This document shows positions 1-9,772 of a stretch of 30,359 nucleotides of DNA, piece after piece. The DNA comes from Priapulus caudatus (lineage: Eukaryota > Priapulida > Priapulimorpha > Priapulimorphida > Priapulidae). The notes beneath the pieces are model-generated. The model was not told where the DNA came from, made no database searches, and worked only from the letters and a program-made list of their open reading frames with translations. Numbering within the stretch: position 1 is the stretch's first letter; each line of letters begins with the position of its first letter. Position numbers and translations under genes: made by a program. The stretch is from positions 1 to 30,359 of the forward strand of contig NW_014578152.1 of NCBI RefSeq assembly GCF_000485595.1, read 5' to 3'.

Positions 1-334
1 AGCCTATTCTGGAGAAGGTGGATGAGAGAATATTTGCCTTCCTTGCAAGTGAGACAAAAGTGGATGTTGCCAAAGCGCAACTATAAGGATTAATGACATG
101 GTGCTGGTTGCTGACGCAAGAATGCCAAGAGGACAATGGCCGTTAGCTCGCGTGGTTCAGGTGTTTGCAGATAAAGCAGGATATGTCCGCTCTGCAAAGG
201 TGCGGACCTCTGCGTCGTGTTATGAGAGACCCATTACCAAGCTCTGTTTCTTGGAGGGAGATGATCGGGCACGTCCGGCTCGTGAAGGTATGGACNGCTA
301 TAGTATTCTTATGCACAACTGCATAGGCAGTAAT

Positions 335-343
<9 letters not shown>
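1..343 (+). pseudogene. BEL/Pao retrotransposon pol, C-terminal end (DUF5641-like), frameshifted
   Basis: Frame 1 from base 1 reads FWRRWMREYLPSLQVRQKW, the signature of the domain after the integrase in BEL/Pao polyproteins, and stops at a TAA near base 91. The match resumes one frame over at 98 (VLVADARMPRGQWPLARVV, then a VRSAKVRT and RPITKLCFLE segment), which is the rest of the same domain. One small indel therefore separates the two halves. The element enters from the left edge, so protease, reverse transcriptase and integrase are not visible. An ambiguous base (N) lies at 296. No LTR was recognised; an AT microsatellite follows at once. The family call is strong; activity is excluded by the frameshift. 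Confidence 0.85.
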
Positions 344-374
<31 letters not shown>

Positions 375-388
375 ATATCTATATATAT
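335..388. repeat. AT microsatellite
   Basis: About 54 bp of almost pure alternating A and T, directly after the end of the BEL/Pao reading frame. Confidence 0.9.
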
Positions 389-1541
389 TGCGTGATATAT
401 TGGTTATAACTTGCATATTTAAAAGTGCTTCTAGATAGTTTACACTTTCAATTCTTTTAAAACCATATTGTGGTTTGTGCTTGTGGATTGTATATGAATT
501 GCAAATCTTTTCATAATGTTAAGCATGTACTTCGCAGCTCCACAGTAGAAATTAATAAAAAGATAACTTTTGGTTAAGGCTAGGAGATTAAATTTTAATT
601 GACATAAATTCCTGTACATTAATTTAATGTTTATAATAATTTCTATATCGCGTTTTGTCTACCTTGCAAGTGTGGCTAAAAATCATAACGCTGCACTGAA
701 CCGTGGTAAACCGCTGCAGCGGCAACTGTGTTGAAAACATATTTGTAGCTACTAGTATGAATTTCACTGGTAAATGGAATTTTAGTGATTTTCGTTACAA
801 GAGTTGAATTTTGTGTAATGACCCTACTAAATAGTTTCAACTGTTTGTTTACAATTATGATGTCAGGCCCTCTGCTCCTTTCGGTCTTTGTCATTATTTA
901 CTTTAGATAGGATTACAGATAAATATTTGTAACAGAATTATTCATTTCAGTGCAATTGGAATTTTCAATGATTCCTGTTACGGAGTTTTGAAGTTTCGGT
1001 TAAAGTTGTAGACATTAAATAAGCTTTCAATAGCCCTCCCCGCCCCCTCACGTCATTGAGAATGTGTACATTAGCGGCACTCTGGATGGATTTTGTTTCA
1101 ATTTCAGGCATCTGCAAAATGCTTTGACTAATAGTGTAAAAGGCCAATGGCACTTTAGAGATCATCAAGGCGACCGCTGCTAAGAGAGAGCAAGCCATTG
1201 GAGATAAGAGAGAAAAGATGGCAACACGGCGTGGAATCTAAACAAAGTTAAAGTTGTTAAAAATATGAGCGACCAGACCCCAAATCGTAAAGTGAGAAAA
1301 GATGGAGAGTGCAATTATCACAAGCAGAAGGCAGATAAACGAAATGCGAAAAGATTGTAAACAAGAGTCTCGAGTTATGGGCTGGTACAACTCCGACCCG
1401 TCCACACTCCTTATTCTGATGAGCTGAATTAGAAATAGAACCTGCCCTGGCACTTGCAACATGGCTTGGTCACGACAGAAGAAAGAAAGCGCGTACGAGA
1501 GTAGCAAAGGGACCGCACTGGTAGTATAAAACGATTAAAAA
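389..1541. other. AT-rich stretch without a recognisable gene
   Basis: Only short ORFs on the minus strand (676-894, 965-1198, 1238-1507) with no recognisable motif, no splice framework and unremarkable composition. I see nothing to annotate. Confidence 0.5.
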
Positions 1542-2163
1542 GTTAAAGGAGAGTTTACTGCTAGTCTAGGGTTATTTTCAGCTAATTTAGGTTATAAATT
1601 ACGCTATGCATAAAAAGTTTTCATGGGTTCAATCACGCTTAGAAATATTATTAAAAAATGTTTTTAAAACTAGCAACTACAGTTTTATACAACGACGGTG
1701 GCGCCCACCAAAGAGCAGACGATCTGACTAATTGCGCAACCACTTTCCAAGCCAAGGGCTACAGGACCGAGGGTGTTTCTTATATTATTATTTAAAAGCA
1801 CAAGATGTTAATATCTTATAAACGACATAAGGTAGTTTCAGTTTAAAATTATGGATAATTTGGCCCTAAAATGAATATCGTTCGTTAAATAGCATTTAGG
1901 TATAAATATAATTTGACCTTTTGTGATTTAGAGCCCCTCGGTCTGGTAACGTGCAAAAATCAATTGTCAAATACGGCAACTTTTCGGTGTGGCAAGCACA
2001 ATGCGGGTGTCATGGGCGCCGTTCAACATTTCGTCAGCGTTGGTGTAAATAATTATACAATTAAAGTAGGTATCTGTAACAAATAACGTGTGGGTAATAG
2101 ACGATTTTGTTATACAGTAAGTATAGTTGTATGCAGTAAATCTAGCGCTACTGTCCTTTAACA
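1542..2163. repeat. Direct repeat, copy A (partner at 3483-4122)
   Basis: This segment aligns along its whole length with 3483-4122. Shared anchors include GCCAAGGGCTACAG, CCGAGGGTGTTTCTTAT and, near the end, a TACTGTC..CTTTAA block. The copies differ mainly by very frequent one- or two-base insertions and deletions. No reading frame is shared, so it is not a coding duplication. Confidence 0.8.
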
Positions 2164-2167
2164 GCAA

Positions 2168-2401
2168 TGCCTTTGAATTACAAAAGAGGAAACCGAGCGA
2201 TTGAGAAAGAAGTAGAGCAAAATAAGCTGAAGGTTACCATCCCATGCGTCAGGTTAATAAATGGAAAGAAATTCCTGATGGTGCAGCAAATTCACCCGAG
2301 GAAAAGAGCTCGTTTCGCGTTGTAGAGCATATGGTGCCGGAGTCCAATGACCAGAAGAAGGAACCTTGGTCTTTCACTTTGCTGTGTCTGAAGAACGCAT
2401 A
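2168..2401 (+). other. Possible small coding fragment with a frame change
   Basis: An ATG at 2168 opens MPLNYKRGNRAIEKEVEQNK and continues about 50 codons to a stop near 2324. A second frame from about 2240 to 2401 reads protein-like sequence (NKWKEIPDGAANSPEEKSSF, then VVEHMVPESND) to a TAG. Either both are parts of one frameshifted ORF or one is chance. I recognise no family. It lies directly after repeat copy A, whose indel-dense sequence raises the possibility that base-calling errors broke this ORF too. Confidence 0.25.
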
Positions 2402-3342
2402 GATATATATGACGGCCAACGCATGGATTTGCCAACTCCTTCACTTTTCCCAGTGTGAATTGTAAGGGCGAATTTTAGCTGTTTTTCGCTAAGTCTGAAT
2501 ATACAGAGGGCGCACTCACGCATGTAATACATGACTGGTAGTATTTCATACAGCAGGTATGCGCAGGTGGCGGGCTGACAGTATGGAGGCTGGAGGGTGA
2601 AATGCAGGCACCATGCCACAGTGGCAAATGTTTAGTCAGTTGTATTCATGTAACGCCATGTGAAGTTACGGTAGCCATAAAACATGTAAGTCATAGTCTT
2701 TCATGCTCATAATACGATACTTATACAGTCTTCATTTATGGTTAAAGGCATGTATAAACGAATTTGTTTACTTATCTTTACATTGTTGTTTGAGCTGGAG
2801 CTTTGAGTATGTTATACTCGCACTGGTATAAAAAGTATACGATTTCATGTAATAATCGCTGATGTACCGGAATATGGGAATCATTTGTGAATTACAGCCA
2901 ATGCTAAAGAGTAACGTAATAAAGGCTAAAGCACCACACCGCTCTGAGAATTTACTACTAGGGTACAAAGTCTATGCGCTACAGTCATAGCTTCAGTCTA
3001 CGCACCAGGTGGCAGCAAAAGTTTACATGCACTTCTGTTAGTGCTGATAGCGATAGATCTGATGCGCCGCGATCTTCAAGATAGATAATAGGCTTAGTAG
3101 TACCCAACGCCAAAACGTTACAGTACGGTAGCTGTAATAGATTTACTGTCATAGAAATATAAGGCCTTATACGCAAATGACAACTAAATATACACTCTGG
3201 ATCAGTACCATGAGTACCCGGTGTCGCCATTAGCTGTTACCCCCTAGGCTTTCAGATATTGAAAAGTACAGGAGGACTTACTATGACTCCCCTAGAACGA
3301 GCCATAGGGGGACTTTTCAGCGCTCCATAATCAGCACCCTAA
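2402..3342. other. AT-rich stretch without a recognisable gene
   Basis: Short minus-strand ORFs at 2374-2619, 2768-2968 and 2985-3230 show no family motif and no splice chain. I see nothing else here. Confidence 0.45.
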
Positions 3343-3422
3343 GGGCATGATGGAGAGCTCCATTAAAAAAATCACAACCCTTAAGAGGCATGATGGCAGA
3401 GCTCCGAAAAATCACACCTTGA
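3343..3422. repeat. Two-unit tandem repeat of about 40 bp
   Basis: The phrase GCATGATGG, an AGAGCTCC block, then AAAAATCACA occurs twice in succession, with small differences. Confidence 0.6.
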
Positions 3423-3482
3423 AACGGTCTCCATTCTTAAAAGGTCTGCCATACGACGAAGGCGCAGTGCTACAATTCAACG

Positions 3483-4122
3483 GAAGAGTTTACTCTAGTT
3501 CTAGGGTTACTTTTCACTAATTTAGGGTTTAATTACGCTACATAAAGTTTCATTGGTTCAAATCACCATTAGAACATATTATTCAAAAATGTTTTTAAAA
3601 ACTAACGACTTACAGTTTGATTAACAACGATCGGTGGGGCGCCACTCACAAAGCGCACGATTCTGATAAGTTGCGGCAAAACCACTTTCCAGGCCAAGGG
3701 CTACAGCCGAGGGTGTTTCTTATTTTAATTTAAAAGCTAAAAGGATTGTAATATCTTAATAAAACGACATATAGTTTTCAGCTTATAAATATGGCATAAA
3801 TTGCCCTAAAATGCAATATCGTTCGGTTAAATAGCATTTAGGTATACAATATAATTGCCACTTTTGTGATTAGGCCTCGGTATGTAACCTGGCAAAATAA
3901 ATTGTCACTACGGCAACTTTTTTCAGGGTGGCAGCACGGTCGCGCCGTTGACATGGCGGCCGTTCAAAATTTCGTAGCGTTTGATGTGTAACATAATTTA
4001 ATAAGCAAATTAAATAAGGTATGCTGGTAACAAATACGTGTGGTATAAGAACATTTGTTATCACAGTAAGGTAACGAGTTTGTAATGCCGTAAAATTCCT
4101 AGAGGCTACTGTCGCCTTTAAG
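3483..4122. repeat. Direct repeat, copy B (partner at 1542-2163)
   Basis: Partner of copy A, in the same orientation about 1.94 kb away. It ends just short of the last exon of the DUF4806-type gene. As in copy A, single-base insertions and deletions outnumber substitutions, which is unusual for ordinary repeat decay. Confidence 0.8.
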
Positions 4123-4206
4123 GTTTTTTTTGGGTTGTCCGGAGGACCAAACGCAACGAGCCCCAAAGGGTTGTCCGCTCAAGAGTTTTGGTTTCCGAAT
4201 AATTAT

Positions 4207-6150
4207 TTAAAAAACATGTGGCTTGCATTCGCTCTGCTCACGTGATATGCTCAGTGCTGTAAAGCAAAAAGGCCTAATCATGTACATTTGTACGTATTGC
4301 CAGTGACCAGATATATAGCATTAAAGGACTTACCTGTTACTATGGAAAACAATTCTGTTCCAGCAAGCGCCAGTTTCCCTTTTGCTCCTTTCATGTTTAT
4401 TTGGGCCACAACTTTGTTGCTCATTATTCTGTAAAAACGCAATAATAAAACGAAGAAAAACCATTAACAATAATGTATTAGATATTTTTCCATATTCGGA
4501 AATGCTATATGAATTTTAGGAAAATTTTCAATCATAGACCACATGCATGCATGCATAGTTTGATGTTTTACAAGTACAAATTTTTATTTTATAACTTGAA
4601 TTTGAAGTTAACACTGAGTAAGTGTTACCCCGTGAAATGTCTCCAGGTTATAATAATAATTAAATTATAAGTATATATACCTGTGTAACACCTTATTGAC
4701 ATTGTCTCTGAGGCTCACCCCACCAATTCTCGAGAGTTGGGATATCTAAAAGCAGAAAATATTAGATATGCGATTAAAATACCCCTAACAAACTCACTAA
4801 AATGTTATATTTATACAATCGTTTATCAACGTTTTATAGTAAAGGGTTTAAGATATTGATTATATATATAGGCACTGTTTTCTTAAATTTGTTAGGCAAT
4901 ATTGTTTTACCATATCCTATAACTAAATAGTTTTACATATGATTTTAATTTCTTACAATATTCACATTCTAAACAACACCCGATAAAGGACGATTTCTCA
5001 GCATGTCATGAATGTTGATTCGGAAATTGGACTAGTAGCTCCCTAAAATTGTGCCTGTGTACTAACCACCAACTGTCGATTCTCGGGCGTTTTCAATTCT
5101 TTCTCCCATTGCATCAGTGCCTCGAGTGTTGAGACTTGCTCAACGTGAAACTCTGGCTCCTCTGGGTCCTCATGACTTTTAACGTTCTTCATCACGCTGC
5201 GGATTTCACTCAGCATGTAGAGGACTTTTCTTTGAAACTCTGAATGACAAAATAGTATTCTATATATATTGCTCTTCGTGCAACGTACTATCACGATATG
5301 TAATATTAATGGTGTATGTACGACACACTGGCTAAGAATGTATTTATTTATAAAACATTCATATTATATATTTTCACATAAAATATCGATCATGATTTTT
5401 GGCATAAAAAGTACTGCCAATATGAAATATATCCCTACTCTAGCTAGGTTTTTGGAGCTTTTCGGTTTTCAGAATTTCGGGTAATATAGATTGTGTACTG
5501 TGTATCATATAGTGACCTACTTGCATCCGACATCGGAAACGCAGTAGATCTTCGGGTACTGGCCGGGCTCTTCTGTGTGGCGCTGCCTGAGGTGCTTGTC
5601 TGGGACATGGGCTTTCCCAATAAAGCTTTCTTTGGTACCAGCTGCTTTCTCTTTTTTGCTGGAGGAGAGGTTAACTCAGCACTTTCTTGCAGTGGTTCTA
5701 ATGTCGATTCAGAAGGAAGCATGCTGAGGATTTCTTGTGGATCGGATTGCTCCGATGAAGTCGAGCCTCCGCTTGCTTCCATCGATTCTAAATGAAAGTT
5801 CTCAATTAATGCATTACATATATTTGATATAGACTTCTTTAACTTTTCCTCGATATCATTTCGTTTAAAATTTCTTCCACAAATAGCTATTTATATTATA
5901 TTTATATTTATGTTACCATTTATATGATTTAGAAGAAATGTGTTTTTTAAAGTTTCGATCTTTGTACACTATGTATCATCCTTTTATATTTAAATTGCTG
6001 CTTATTTAAACCCCATCAATTAATCAAGCATACCTGTTACGCAGTCACTGAATGTTTTCTTCCTAACCGTTCGCTTCAATGGAATCGGCTCTTCATCAGA
6101 GCTGACCTCTGTGGTAGGGACAGCTAAATGGATGCAATCCTTCTTATTCT
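4207..6150 (-). CDS. DUF4806-type protein gene, six 3' exons
   Basis: Minus-strand exons, in order: 6150-6034, 5787-5521, 5239-5067, 4745-4681, 4428-4334 and 4256-4207 (TAA stop 4209-4207). Each starts after AG and ends before GT (for example ACAG|gtaag at 4334 and a TTTGCTTTACAG acceptor before 4256). Phases agree at all five junctions without a stop. The first two exons encode a Ser/Pro/Lys-rich linker with a possible nuclear localisation run (PPAKKRKQLVPKK). Exon 3 gives an amphipathic helix (FQRKVLYMLSEIRSVM) and a STLEALMQWEKELKTPENR segment, exon 4 ISQLSRIGGVSLRDNVNKVL, exon 5 MKGAKGKLAL: the order typical of DUF4806. The family is common in invertebrates, often near transposons, and its molecular function is unknown. 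Exon 6 adds a short tail. The first exon needs one base from an upstream exon, so the 5' part is missing here; a matching N-terminal domain lies at 9773-9979. Confidence 0.8.
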
Positions 6151-6189
6151 CTAAAATGTGTACAAATTAATTGCAAGTGGGTTAAAGAG

Positions 6190-6217
6190 AATATATATAT
6201 ATATATATATATATATA
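6190..6217. repeat. AT microsatellite
   Basis: About 14 AT units just upstream (gene orientation) of the first visible DUF4806-gene exon, in its intron. Confidence 0.9.
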
Positions 6218-6359
6218 GGAGTCATAGACAAAATTTGTCAAATGCAGCAAATGGTTATATATAGCTGGAGCCTGGGGTTATAAACATTGATATGCTATAA
6301 TGATGCTAAAATAACCAAGTATTTACATACCAAAAATAAAAGTACCAAGTATAGGCATG

Positions 6360-6690
6360 TAAACCAGGTACGCAGGGCTACCCTTGTCATATCCGACGAA
6401 TATACCTTTCACACCCCTGCTATCTAGTTTCCATCGCAACCTGTCTGTAGACATAGCACTCTACACCGAATACATGCATTTTGGATAGGTCAGGCTTGCG
6501 ACCTGTCATCGCAAAATACGGAGTTTGCTAGATTCGTTGATTGTAGCATCTGTTTCTAATGTGTGCTGCTGCCATCACAGCATAGGGCCAGAATTCTCGG
6601 CCCAACTTGGCCTCGGTTAACACACATCTTACCCATCTCGAACAGGGTTCGCCAATGTCGCTCGGCGGTTCCATTTTGGTGTGGGGAATA
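6360..6690 (-). pseudogene. Ty1/copia integrase, C-terminal fragment
   Basis: Read on the minus strand, the integrase signature PHQNGTAERHWRTLFEM begins near 6690, shifts frame into VLTEAKLGREFWPYAVMAAA and HIRNRC, meets an in-frame TAG at 6528-6530, continues as TPYFAMTGRKPDLSKMHVFG, shifts again near 6435 and ends with GVKGIFVGYDKGSPAYLVY. This order (PHQNG, FW..A, IRNR, TPYE-like, HVFG, GIFVGY) is diagnostic of copia integrase. The catalytic core, RT and RNase H are missing; the upstream side is joined directly to an unrelated-looking ORF (6691-7578). At least two frameshifts and one stop make it dead. It lies in the intron between the DUF4806-type exons. Confidence 0.85.
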
Positions 6691-7578
6691 TTTTTAGCCT
6701 TACCAAACAATTGTGGCAACATATCTGGCGTGCGCGTTCTAAACATTATTTCAACCTGGAGGAACGCAACTAATTCCTCATCCACCTCTTGTTTTGCTAT
6801 CTGGTTATGCCCAAAGAACCATGCCTTTAAGTGTCGGACTTTCGTCGGTTCTTCACTTCGTGTTAGGCCTTTAGCTAAGGCCTTTACCGGTTTATCCAAC
6901 ACCTCGGGATCGTCCTTGAGGCCACCAACAAACTTAGTCAACTCACTACTCGGCCCAGCAAAAGGAGGAAGCATCTTCTCCATTTGCTTAGCCGTTTCGG
7001 TGGACTTGGAATTAGACTCATTATTAACTACACGAGCACCAACACATGCTGCATTTCCCTTAGCCAACAATGTGTTGCCTCGTATAGCCAACAATTGAGC
7101 CACCAACTGATCACAGCTGGATTTTAAGCTTCCGGGCGAACTCAACTGCCTCGTCCCCATGGACTTCTCGGAGCTCTCGGAGCCACTGCTGGACGGTGAT
7201 GTGGTTGAGTCCTTCGACAAACATGGTGAACTCCCAGGAGAGGTTGAATGTTTCCTCTCGACTGTACAACCGCCAGAGCCGCTTGATGGTCCTTCTTTTG
7301 GCTGCACCCATACCGCGCCTCTGTTTGCGCGGTACCTTTGCCACCGCCTCAGTGACCTCCGCCGGCGCGATGGACTGCGTTTCTTGGGGCCCACCCCAGG
7401 CCTCCCTGGCTTCTTGAAGGTCCCTGTAACTACCACACTCCCGGATAAAGTTTGCTTGGCTTTTCCGTGATTTTGTTGGCCACCACTCTGGCAACCCACT
7501 GGCTCCAAGCTCCTTTTCGAGGATTTGTGGTCTAACATTTGGATCTCTCTTAACCCGGACAACAAACGCCTCCATCAA
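6691..7578 (-). CDS. Unrecognised two-frame ORF fused to copia integrase debris
   Basis: The first frame runs from an ATG at 7578 to a TGA at 7111 (155 aa). It looks like protein: short motifs such as GASGLPEWWPTKS and FIRECGSYRDLQEAREAWGG, a basic stretch PRKQRRGMGAAKRR and an amphipathic C-terminus (VQQWLRELREVHGDEAVEFA). The overlapping frame is Ser/Arg/Gly-rich low complexity above about 7130 but becomes protein-like below it (SCDQLVAQLLAIRGNTLLAK, later RHLKAWFFGHNQIAKQEVDE) and runs into the copia integrase near 6690. The simplest reading is one protein with a +1 shift around the codons CTT AAA at 7128-7123. I do not recognise the family; it could be a divergent gag, an endogenised viral protein, or a host exon interrupted by the retrotransposon. 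Confidence 0.45.
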
Positions 7579-7917
7579 TTACTTACGGTAATGAATCGGT
7601 AGCCACGCTACCATACACATACATCTATACACCACGCAAACCACCACCAATACTATACTACTCGCGCATCGCGGTTACACGGACGATCGCAGTAGATTCC
7701 ATCTCTGTCATCTGGCTGGCTGGCTGGTGTGCTGCATCGCGGGATGTGTCGCTTCGCTCGGCGGAGGCTGGCTCGTCTGTCGGCTACGTATCTCGTCGCT
7801 CGGGCCGCGTCCCGCAGGGGAGTCTAGCTCGTACCCGTCACACGCTCCGGTCGTGGAGGTGTGCTCGGGTCGCTAACCCTGGAGTGGACGCGGACAGCAT
7901 GCCGACAGCGGTGATCT
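7579..7917. other. GC-rich spacer with a short CTGG repeat
   Basis: CpG-rich sequence with several TGGCTGG units near 7710-7730. Short plus-strand ORFs look like composition effects. No gene is supported. Confidence 0.5.
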
Positions 7918-8781
7918 TCACGGCAACTCGGGAGCCATCACGGCGGCGGGGTTTATGACCCGATCATGGTGCTCGATGTCGTTCACCGGCTCCTCCGGTG
8001 AATCGTAGCCGGTGTCCCTCCGGTGGCCCGTGCGGTCCTCGTCCCACTCCTCGCGACTGTCGGCGCCGTAGTTGATGTGGATTGCAAACGCCTTGAAGCT
8101 GAAATGCTTAGGTGGTGGCGCCCGGCGGACCCAGAGATACTGGCACTGGAATCGCCAGCAACGCCACACCTCCCGCCAGGAAACTATGGCCGCGTACCCA
8201 GCCGGGATGACCAACACGTCGTCCTGAATATATAATCCGGCAGGCATACGGTGGCTCGCTAGGGGTGAGTCCAATAATGGCTCAAGAATTTGGGTGTGGT
8301 CAGCTACGGCTTCCGCCTTCCACCATCCCTCAACCTCGTGTACGCCACCCGGTGGTGGCAGCGGCACGATGCCAAGCCCGAGGGACGCACAGGCAGTTGC
8401 GGACGGTAGATGCGGTATAAGTGTCGACTTGTACTTGGTTGCTACCATGCACGCGACGACATCTCGCCTGGAATTAAGCAGATACCACATTACCGCGACG
8501 TACTGGGGAAGCGTAAAATTAGTATGCTTCAAAAATGGGTCGTTATCGAGCGAGCGACCTATATGCGCTGACGACGCGTTCGTCTCGCACACGAGTTTGA
8601 CGAACGCGATCCATGGCGTTCCGATCGGCAGGTAGAACGGGTATAGCGTATACCGCGATACCAACATGTCGGCGACTTCTTCCTCGAACGGGGTGCACTC
8701 GTAAAATACCTGCAGGTCTGCAACAAGCAAACAAATTCGCGACGCATTTGCGAAGCGCGTAATAATTAATACCCGTTGCAA
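7918..8781 (-). CDS. Unrecognised 287-aa ORF, possibly an exon from 8717
   Basis: The frame is open from 8781 to a stop at 7918. A good acceptor (TTTGCTTGTTGCAG) precedes 8717, so the coding part may begin there. The first half is ordered and hydrophobic with aromatic clusters (TLYPFYLPIGTPWIAFVKLV and QYVAVMWYLLNSRRDVVACM). The middle has a Pro/Gly turn region (LGIVPLPPPGGVHEVEGWW), then YIQDDVLVIPAGYAAIVSW. The C-terminus is acidic and basic, probably disordered (SREEWDEDRTGHRRDTGYDS). There are no zinc fingers, transposase motifs or signal peptide. Base composition is richer in GC and CpG than the flanks. The neighbour at 9081-9565 on the same strand has the same composition. It could be an exon of an unknown host gene or part of an integrated DNA-virus-like element; I cannot decide. 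Confidence 0.5.
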   Translation of the reverse strand: MQRVLIITRFANASRICLLVADLQVFYECTPFEEEVADMLVSRYTLYPFYLPIGTPWIAFVKLVCETNASSAHIGRSLDNDPFLKHTNFTLPQYVAVMWYLLNSRRDVVACMVATKYKSTLIPHLPSATACASLGLGIVPLPPPGGVHEVEGWWKAEAVADHTQILEPLLDSPLASHRMPAGLYIQDDVLVIPAGYAAIVSWREVWRCWRFQCQYLWVRRAPPPKHFSFKAFAIHINYGADSREEWDEDRTGHRRDTGYDSPEEPVNDIEHHDRVINPAAVMAPELP

Positions 8782-9080
8782 TACGATGATAAATAAGTGT
8801 GCGCCTTAACCACTGCGCCTAAGCGTGCTTACTGTAGCACGTCTAAGCTATAGCATATTGTGTATATGAACCGCAAAAATGCGTGATCTATCCATGTCGC
8901 GCTTGAACACCTATATGCTCAGCGTACGTTGGCACACACATACATGAATAACTAATTAATTATGCAAATCGACAGCTGTCAGGAGCTGATAAGTGAGAAC
9001 GCATAGGTACCGGCGGCCACGCGGCAATTTGTCGCACGTACACTAAACCCCAGGCTTTCCCTCCCCCCATGGCTCCCCAT
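8782..9080. other. Spacer between the two unrecognised minus-strand ORFs
   Basis: No ORF or exon is supported. It may be an intron: it ends (minus strand) in a pyrimidine-rich acceptor before 8717, but I found no convincing donor after 9081. Confidence 0.4.
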
Positions 9081-9565
9081 TCAACGAATAAACGCAGGCG
9101 CTGTCTGCAGATCAGCACCCGCGAGTGAAATAGGTTCCAAGGCAGGTATAGTTGGCGGAGGCTCTAGCGGACGCGACGGCATAAATGGCGCGGTAAGCGG
9201 CACCTGACGCTCATCGTTTGGCTGTGCCATTTCGCGGGCCAGCTGTCTGAACGGAGAGCTCGACGCCATAATTATGCGACCTTCCTCAGGCGTCTCCGTC
9301 TGTTGCTCCGGCAGTCTAACTTCAGGGCGTCTCCAGCGGACGCGGAGGGGTGCGTGTCGTCCAGCATCGTACTGGGGTGTAGATTTACAACAACGGTAAT
9401 AAAATATAAACCCTCCTACCAGCAGCACAGTTAATGCCAGGAACAAATAGACAACTGTAGAGTGCGGCGTGACACCCAGCTGTGAGTCCAGAGGGCGTAA
9501 TACGTATCAAGCCGTGGCAATAATCATCCATCTCTGCTATGACGCAGTAACAATTCTCGTCTCGC
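9081..9565 (-). CDS. Unrecognised single-pass membrane protein fragment, frameshifted
   Basis: The main frame (stop at 9081) contains a clear transmembrane segment, VVYLFLALTVLLVGGFIFYY, followed at once by RCCKS (cysteines suited to acylation) and a cytosolic-type tail rich in Pro, Arg and Glu (about 100 aa) ending in APAFIR. Upstream this frame closes near 9510, but the adjacent frame continues as ENCYCVIAEMDDYCHG and ITPSG, a cysteine-containing likely ectodomain. A one-base shift near 9490 would join them. The order suggests a type I protein with a short ectodomain. A possible acceptor lies near 9566, at the edge of a large repeat. It could be a host receptor-like exon or an envelope-type gene; there is no family match. 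Confidence 0.5.
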
Positions 9566-9772
9566 ACAATAGGCTATATATATCTATCAGTCATACTATA
9601 CGTACTAGGGTCAGAAAATGTCAAGTTTGCACTGTACAGCTGTACAACTCGACTCTATTTTGAGTTGAGCGCTTTGAGCGGTCCCGAGGAATGGATTTAG
9701 CACACAGACACAGAATGAATATATTATTATAATAATAATATGTAGATGAAACTGTAACTGGTCTATACTTAC

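Noticed and set aside
5493-5795. 100-codon plus-strand ORF
   Set aside because: Antisense of DUF4806-gene exon 5521-5787, which has matching splice phases.
6607-7098. 163-codon plus-strand ORF
   Set aside because: Antisense to the better-supported minus-strand ORF and copia integrase.
7130-7565. Long minus frame rich in Ser, Arg and Gly above the frame change
   Set aside because: Low-complexity shadow of the 7111-7578 frame; only its part below 7130 looks like protein.
7746-7958. Plus-strand ORF in GC-rich sequence
   Set aside because: No motif; open because stops are rare in GC-rich DNA.
8804-8820. tRNA A-box-like GGCGCAGTGGTTAAGG on the minus strand
   Set aside because: No B box at a proper distance and no cloverleaf, so neither a tRNA nor a supported SINE.
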